Program-made: the position numbers and the translations under genes
The notes under the pieces: model-generated
The model's database searches: none
What the model was told of the DNA's origin: nothing
Seen by the model: only the letters and a program-made list of their open reading frames with translations
Part shown: positions 50,484-54,400 of the stretch, piece after piece
Position numbering within the stretch: the first letter of the stretch is position 1
Layout of the letters: each line of letters opens with the position of its first letter
Assembly: GCF_009936035.1 (NCBI RefSeq)
Contig: NZ_QWEO01000016.1
Coordinates: 1 to 54,400 of the forward strand
Length of the DNA: 54,400 bases
Source of the DNA: Neglectibacter sp. X58
GTDB taxonomy: Bacteria > Bacillota > Clostridia > Oscillospirales > Acutalibacteraceae
Direction: 5' to 3'

Positions 50484-51161
50484 ATGCAGGAAAATGCTGT
50501 ACAGGCTTTTATGGAGGACTTTAACCGCCGCCAGACAGAGCAGAAGATTGAAAACTACCGCCGTTTAAACCGCTTTGCAAAGCCGGGGCAGATCGTGTTC
50601 ACCGGTTCCAGTCTCATGGAGCAGTTTCCTCTTTACGAGCTTATCCAGGGGGAGGGCCTGCCCTGGCAGGTGTATAACCGGGGCATTGGCGGGTTTGTGA
50701 CCACCCAGCTTTTAGAGGTGCTGGACGTGTGCGTGCTGCAGCTTAGGCCAGCCCATGTGTTCATCAACATCGGCACCAACGACATGAACGGCCCGGACTA
50801 TTCCCTTGCAGGGATGCTAGAGCGGTATGGAGAGATTGTGGGGAAAATCAAAGAGGCCCTGCCCCAGGCAGGCCTGCACCTGCTGGCCTATTATCCAGTG
50901 AACCGGGAGGCCGCCGCAGATCCCTTTATGGCGGAGGTTTTAAGCTTCCGCACCAACGCTGTGCTGGAGGAGGCAAACCGCGCTGTAAAGGCCCTGGCAG
51001 AACGCGCGGGCGCTTCCTTTCACGATGTGGGCGGCGGCCTGAAGGATGAAAAGGGCCGCTTAAAGGCCGGGTATACGGTGGAGGGCATGCACCTGTATGC
51101 CGACGGCTATAAGGCTGTGCTGGACGCGCTGCTGCCTGTTTTGAACGATTTGCAAAAGTAA
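50484..51161 (+). CDS. SGNH/GDSL-type hydrolase
   Basis: The protein has 225 residues. Block I is QIVFTGSSLMEQFP with the nucleophile Ser (about 42). Block II Gly is in NRGIGGFVT, block III is NIGTNDMNG (about 96-104) and block V is the His in EGMHLYADGY (about 209). This is the catalytic set of SGNH esterases. It has no signal peptide, so it acts in the cytosol, perhaps on acetylated sugars or lipids. The substrate cannot be named. ATG at 50484 follows TGGAGG. Its base composition is like the core genome, unlike the acetyltransferase before it. Confidence 0.88.
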   Translation: MQENAVQAFMEDFNRRQTEQKIENYRRLNRFAKPGQIVFTGSSLMEQFPLYELIQGEGLPWQVYNRGIGGFVTTQLLEVLDVCVLQLRPAHVFINIGTNDMNGPDYSLAGMLERYGEIVGKIKEALPQAGLHLLAYYPVNREAAADPFMAEVLSFRTNAVLEEANRAVKALAERAGASFHDVGGGLKDEKGRLKAGYTVEGMHLYADGYKAVLDALLPVLNDLQK

Positions 51162-51378
51162 GAAGTCCCACAACAGAACGGGGCACAAAGCTTTCCGGCG
51201 AATTTTGGCACGATCCCTTATTGAGAGTTAATATGTAGAGGGTGGTTTCTGCCACCAAATACATATGACTGCGGCTCATTTGTGGTGAATAGGACTTGCG
51301 GTCGTAGGAAAGGAGATAGACTCGCATCGTATTATCGGTAGCCGCTACCGAAACCATCTGAAATGACGGAGGAACGCT
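51162..51378. other. Gap upstream of the mob genes, possible transfer origin
   Basis: Contains hairpins GGTGG-tttctg-CCACC (51241-51256) and CGGTAGC/GCTACCG (51339-51352) and a good ribosome site at the end. An origin of transfer usually lies just upstream of mobC, so this is the place to look; no nick site was recognised. Confidence 0.35.
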
Positions 51379-51471
51379 ATGAACGAATTAAAGACGAACA
51401 TTTGTGGCACGATGTCGGAAATCAAAAACGGCTTGATTTTATTTGCGAGGGGAGGAGCCAAAAAGCAATGA
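51379..51471 (+). CDS. Small 30-residue ORF coupled to mobC
   Basis: ATG at 51379 lies behind GGAGGAACGCT. The product MNELKTNICGTMSEIKNGLI continues LFARGGAKKQ. Its stop overlaps the mobC start (ATGA), so it is likely translated and may serve to couple translation. No family recognised. Confidence 0.5.
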   Translation: MNELKTNICGTMSEIKNGLILFARGGAKKQ

Positions 51472-51800
51472 GCAACCGAACCGAAGAACTGAAAATCCGC
51501 ATCTCGCCGGAGGACAAGGAGCGGATAAAACTCAAAATGGAGGACGCCGGAATTCTGACTATGAGCGCCTATGTCCGCAAGATGGCGCTGGACGGAATTT
51601 GTATCCGGCTGGACTTGAAGGATGTGCGCCAGCTTACTGTCATGCTCCAACGGTGTACGAATAATCTGAACCAGTACGCTAAGCGGGCGAACGAAACCGG
51701 GAGTATTTATGAGGCGGACATTGAGGATTTGCAGAACCGCCTGGACGAGATTTGGGAATTGTTCAGGCAAACTCTTGTCAGTCTTGCCGCCATTCGATGA
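51468..51800 (+). CDS. mobC: MobC-like relaxosome accessory protein
   Basis: The protein has 110 residues. It starts MSNRTEELKIRISPEDKERI, then LKMEDAGILTMSAYVRKMAL, a ribbon-helix-helix type DNA-binding start. It continues with LTVMLQRCTNNLNQYAKRAN and IYEADIEDLQNRLDEIWELF, which closely follow MobC proteins. MobC binds at the transfer origin and helps the relaxase open it. ATG at 51468 follows GGGGAGGAG. The relaxase gene that should follow is missing, so this is a cut-down mobilisation module. Confidence 0.85.
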   Translation: MSNRTEELKIRISPEDKERIKLKMEDAGILTMSAYVRKMALDGICIRLDLKDVRQLTVMLQRCTNNLNQYAKRANETGSIYEADIEDLQNRLDEIWELFRQTLVSLAAIR

Positions 51801-51857
51801 CGGCGGCAAGAGGTAGGACTGCCGTTTTGCGTTTTGCAAGGGGCGCAGGCTCCGTCT

Positions 51858-51995
51858 GTTTCTGCGGAGCAGAAACAATAGCGTTCGGGAACCGAACGCG
51901 CAGCCAGCCCCGTCCACGGGGCTGAAAAAGGGGTTTGGGGTGCTACCCCAACAAGCAGAAACTGCGGTTTCCGGCAACGCCGGGAACCGCAGTTT
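51858..51995. repeat. Array of five hairpins after mobC
   Basis: GTTTCTGC-gga-GCAGAAAC, GCGTTCGG-gaa-CCGAACGC, CAGCCCCGT-cc-ACGGGGCTG, TTGGGG-tgcta-CCCCAA, and AAACTGCGGTT/AACCGCAGTTT with an inner CCGGC-aac-GCCGG. They follow each other with short spacers, where the relaxase gene is expected. Confidence 0.7.
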
Positions 51996-52017
51996 CGAGT
52001 CTTTGTGGGAACAAAGA

Positions 52018-52067
52018 AACACATACCCGGAAGCCCTGAAATATCAAGGTTTTTCCGGGTATGTGTT
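52018..52067 (-). terminator. Hairpin at the end of the integrase gene
   Basis: AACACATACCCGGAA / TTCCGGGTATGTGTT, 15 bp perfect, 23 bases after the integrase stop. It may end the integrase transcript; inverted repeats of this kind can also lie within attachment sites. Confidence 0.6.
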
Positions 52068-52090
52068 GCAAACGTGTTACAGTTCAACCC

Positions 52091-53092
52091 TTAAATCGTT
52101 AAAAGTTCAATGGCAGTTTTCAGTTCTTCCAGCGTCTTGTGATTGTAAACCCTGTTGCCAACATCTTTGGAAACGTGGCCCATCATAAGATCAATACATT
52201 TCCGATTGGCCCCGGCACTATCAAGGCGGGTTTCAAAAGTGTGTCGGCACTCATGCGGGGTGTGCTTCATGTGTAGGGTGTCCATGAGTGCCGCCCAAAA
52301 TCGCCGGTATTGCTGATCTGATATGGGCTTGCCCTTGGAGCAGATCAGCCGGGGGCCACCTTCAGCCATGCGCCGTTCCACCATGGGGCGGATTCTGCTA
52401 TGTATGGGAACAATGCGATTTTTCCCGGCCTTGGTTTTGGTTCCGCCTTTCATTGTCCCGGCCTGAAGATCAACATCTGCGGGAGTGAGTGCCAGCAGTT
52501 CAGAGATACGCCACCCGGAATAGATGAAGATTAAGACAGTATCCACCCACGGTTCCGACAGATGCGCCCACAAGGTTTTAATTTCTTCCGTGGTGAAGGG
52601 TGTCCGACCTGTTTCCTGACGGGGGGCCGATGTAAGGAGATCGGAATATTGGCGGGTGATTATATCCAGTTCCAGGGCAAACCGGTCAAGATGCCCCCAT
52701 AAGCATTTAATGCCCGCTTCTGTACCGGGGCCTTTGCCGCAAGTGTCAATACACTCTTGCATTTCATAGGCCCGAATTTGGGCATAGGGCTTATCTGCCA
52801 GCGGGACGCAATACCGATAGGCCGCAAAGAGTGTATAGCGGTTTGAGGTTCCCAGCTTCCCGGATTTCTTTTCTTTCCAGAGGTCAAACAAGCCGCCCAG
52901 CGTGAGTTTTGCCCGGTCAATGTCCCACGGATTGGCGTTGTATTGGGCCAGCAGTTCCAAGCCTTCTTCCCTGGAAGCTGTGTATCCAAGGATAGTGAAG
53001 CCCCCGCCCTCTTTGGACTTTCGCACGACATACGGACGGCGGCGGTTGCCTGACAACTTCGATATGGAGCCGTAGCCTGAAGGTAATTTCAT
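52091..53092 (-). CDS. Tyrosine recombinase (phage/ICE integrase)
   Basis: The protein has 333 residues. An N-terminal core-binding domain is followed by the catalytic domain, with the Arg in YSGWRISELLALTPADVD (about 194), HxxR in HTPHECRHTFETRL (about 279), the second His in MMGHVSKDVG (about 305) and the Tyr in NRVYNHK (about 313). It cuts and joins att sites to insert or remove an element. ATG at 53092 follows AAAGGAATG. It is next to a phage-type repressor on the same strand, so it belongs to the element that continues past the right edge. Confidence 0.93.
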   Translation of the reverse strand: MKLPSGYGSISKLSGNRRRPYVVRKSKEGGGFTILGYTASREEGLELLAQYNANPWDIDRAKLTLGGLFDLWKEKKSGKLGTSNRYTLFAAYRYCVPLADKPYAQIRAYEMQECIDTCGKGPGTEAGIKCLWGHLDRFALELDIITRQYSDLLTSAPRQETGRTPFTTEEIKTLWAHLSEPWVDTVLIFIYSGWRISELLALTPADVDLQAGTMKGGTKTKAGKNRIVPIHSRIRPMVERRMAEGGPRLICSKGKPISDQQYRRFWAALMDTLHMKHTPHECRHTFETRLDSAGANRKCIDLMMGHVSKDVGNRVYNHKTLEELKTAIELLTI

Positions 53093-53189
53093 TGTACATT
53101 CCTTTCTTGACATAGCGAACCAAGGAATGGTACAATAACAGTGCCATTCCACGATTCTTTGACGAGTTTCTGTTGGTGTGGTGCTTTCG

Positions 53190-53228
53190 GAATCCCTACG
53201 GTTGCCGCCGTGGGGATTCTTCTTTTTG
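53190..53228 (+). terminator. Hairpin with T tract upstream of the integrase
   Basis: GAATCCC / GGGATTC with inner ACGG/CCGT, followed by TTCTTTTT on the plus strand. No plus-strand gene ends here, so it may stop transcription entering the integrase region. The rest of the 53093-53329 gap holds nothing recognised. Confidence 0.5.
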
Positions 53229-53329
53229 CCTGTAATGCCCTTGTAAGGCGTTTTGACCCGTAAAAAGTATTGGGATATTACCTCCTATCTAAAACCCCGT
53301 TATAGGCCCTCTGTGGGCTTGCAATGAGG

Positions 53330-53872
53330 TTATTTGTTTTGTTGTGAAGCCTGTTCCTCAATTTCCTTTTGATATTCTCTGATTACTTCATCCTCTGGTC
53401 GACTATCTTTCATCCGTTCCACCAAAGCAGGAATTGAAGCCTTTGTAGCCTGCTCCAATGCGTTAATATCACCATCATATAAAATAAAAGTATTGGGAGC
53501 CTTACCAACAAGATAATAATGTCCTTCTCCACCACAATGTTCGGAAAAAACCTCTTTACTTTCAACAGTCCCGTAGATTTCTTCAAGCATGGCAATAATT
53601 CCACGCTCCATGGCAACGGCCCTATGAAGTTTTTCCGCTTTTCCCTGCCCCATTTCTATATCCCACCATTCAGGGCCAATCAAACTAAATGGGGTGATTT
53701 TCAAAGCTGTTGCTATGGCTTGCAGGGTTTCTTTTGGCGCTATACGATCACCATTTTCATATCGCCTAATACTCATGGTAGACAATCCTGCTTTTTTCCC
53801 TAATTCCTCTTGGGTAAGACCTTCCATTTTTCGGTGTTGCTTTATTTTCTCCCCGATTGCTTTAATATCCAT
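53330..53872 (-). CDS. XRE-family repressor of the integrated element
   Basis: The protein has 180 residues. The helix-turn-helix (about 5-60) reads IGEKIKQHRKMEGLTQEELG, then KKAGLSTMSIRRYENGDRIA, the cI-like pattern. The C-terminal part is acidic and helical and is not recognised; it has no SOS-cleavage peptidase signature that I can see. ATG at 53872 follows AGAGAGGTGA. It is divergent from the small genes at 54051 and 54330, with two facing promoters and three operator-like pairs between them, the layout of a lysogeny or ICE switch. Confidence 0.9.
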   Translation of the reverse strand: MDIKAIGEKIKQHRKMEGLTQEELGKKAGLSTMSIRRYENGDRIAPKETLQAIATALKITPFSLIGPEWWDIEMGQGKAEKLHRAVAMERGIIAMLEEIYGTVESKEVFSEHCGGEGHYYLVGKAPNTFILYDGDINALEQATKASIPALVERMKDSRPEDEVIREYQKEIEEQASQQNK

Positions 53873-53891
53873 GAAATCACCTCTCTCTTTG

Positions 53892-54006
53892 GTAGTATAG
53901 CACGTTTGGAACGAAAATGGAACACTTTTTTCTAAAAATTTTTGATTCCCTATTGACACGGAACAAAAACGGTGCTATTATAGTCTTACCGGAACGATAT
54001 CGGAAC
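53892..54006. promoter_or_regulatory. Divergent promoters with three operator pairs
   Basis: Plus promoter: TTGACA (53953-53958), 17 bases, TATTAT (53976-53981). Minus promoter: TTCCAT (complement 53915-53920), 17 bases, TATACT (complement 53892-53897). GGAAC repeats 11 bp apart occur at 53906/53917 and 53991/54002; a third pair is GGAAC 53960 with GGTGC 53971. They overlap both promoters and are likely repressor sites. Confidence 0.75.
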
Positions 54007-54050
54007 TAAAAACAAACCAAGCCCAGCAGGGTAGAAAGGGCGGAAACGAT

Positions 54051-54215
54051 ATGAGAACCAGGAGAAAGAAAACCACTGTGTGGGCCTACCTGGACGGGAA
54101 GAAGCTGGTGGACGTGGTGCAAGCGGCCCTTGATAACAACATGATGGTGGACGATCTGAAAGCCCAGCTTGTCAAAGAGAATCCCGGCCACAAAGTTACC
54201 TTCAAATGTGAATAA
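54051..54215 (+). CDS. Small element protein of 54 residues, unknown
   Basis: ATG at 54051 follows AAAGGGCGGA. The product starts MRTRRKKTTVWAYLDGKKLV, then DVVQAALDNNMMVDDLKAQL, with a basic N-terminus and a helical middle. Its place as the first gene rightward of the repressor fits an excisionase or early regulator; the sequence itself does not show this. Confidence 0.6.
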   Translation: MRTRRKKTTVWAYLDGKKLVDVVQAALDNNMMVDDLKAQLVKENPGHKVTFKCE

Positions 54216-54329
54216 CCCACCCGATGATGGCAAGCCGGTTACTTGCCGAAACAAGGCCAAACGGCCTTGTCGTGGGAAACCACAATGTACCTTGAAAATT
54301 AACATACTAACAAGAAAGGAAGGTAAACC

Positions 54330-54400
54330 ATGCGTATTGACCCTAAAAAGGTAGAACTACACCTTGCCCGGAAGTGTATGTCTGAAGCGGATTTACGAGA
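54330..54400 (+). CDS. XRE-like DNA-binding protein, cut by the right edge
   Basis: ATG at 54330 follows AGAAAGGAAGG. The visible 23 residues, MRIDPKKVELHLARKCMSEA then DLR, are the first helices of a helix-turn-helix domain of the kind found in small phage and ICE regulators. Confidence 0.6.
   Translation, partial: MRIDPKKVELHLARKCMSEADLR

Noticed and set aside
51345-52087. Minus-strand frames of 225 and 126 residues over mobC
   Set aside because: Shadows of mobC and of the hairpin array.

Overview
The window looks like a piece of a Clostridia chromosome, most likely Oscillospiraceae/Ruminococcaceae: a strict anaerobe with a fairly GC-rich genome. The evidence is a class III (anaerobic) ribonucleotide reductase operon, two T-box leaders, Gram-positive style Shine-Dalgarno sequences, an ECF sigma factor paired with a DUF4179 protein, S-layer-homology (SLH) wall proteins and a full mreB-mreC-mreD-mrdA elongation cluster. 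No tRNA, rRNA or CRISPR array was seen.

Layout. 1-670 is the end of a mobile-element relic (minus strand), with a broken ParA and the N-terminus of an element protein running off the edge. 1248-3909 is an ECF sigma/DUF4179 pair. 4137-7879 holds an ABC-F protein and a convergent ABC exporter. 8423-11168 is rpsO-pnp. 11310-16752 holds a P-loop kinase, a GH32 hydrolase, a T-box-controlled HTH-cupin-acyl-CoA synthetase fusion, an XRE regulator and a TM2 protein. 16873-20568 encodes two secreted SLH proteins (a GH5 glucanase and a double cysteine-peptidase-like protein). 20790-23762 holds a PRK06851-type ATPase, a small regulator, an rRNA/tRNA methyltransferase and a broken aldo/keto reductase. 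24197-28028 is the anaerobic nucleotide reduction operon nrdD / separate glycyl-radical piece / surE / nrdG, under a consensus promoter with two NrdR-box-like sites. 28719-32893 is T-box / mazG-like (frameshifted) / hisS / aspS. 32964-41183 is mgsA, minD-like, mrdA, mreD, mreC, mreB and dut (cell shape and housekeeping). 41436-49489 holds a U32 peptidase, a long ZapA-like coiled-coil protein, glycogen phosphorylase, a UroD-like methyltransferase and a second TrmH-family enzyme. 49595-54400 is accessory: an AT-rich acetyltransferase, an SGNH hydrolase, an orphan mobC, then an integrase, a phage-type repressor with an operator array and the first genes of a second mobile element running off the right edge.

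The most unusual feature is intergenic. At least four places (8737-8841, 34416-34506, 47373-47476, 48524-48622), and probably two more (7903-7974, 38845-38942), carry elements of roughly 70-105 bases that fold on paper as a closed cloverleaf: an outer stem enclosing three hairpins, the middle one short with a three-base loop. The primary sequences differ between most copies while the pairing is kept, and in the copy at 34416-34506 all stems abut with no unpaired base at the junction. Two MITE-like elements with 16-17 bp terminal inverted repeats (20621-20768, 38681-38843) and several dispersed intergenic repeat families add to this.

Other points of note are the class III reductase whose glycyl-radical domain is a separate 58-residue protein, the T-box in front of an HTH-cupin-acyl-CoA synthetase fusion, and a shared leader of about 100 bases placed directly at the start codons of two unrelated genes (GH32 and minD-like). 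All functions are assigned by reading; no database search was run.
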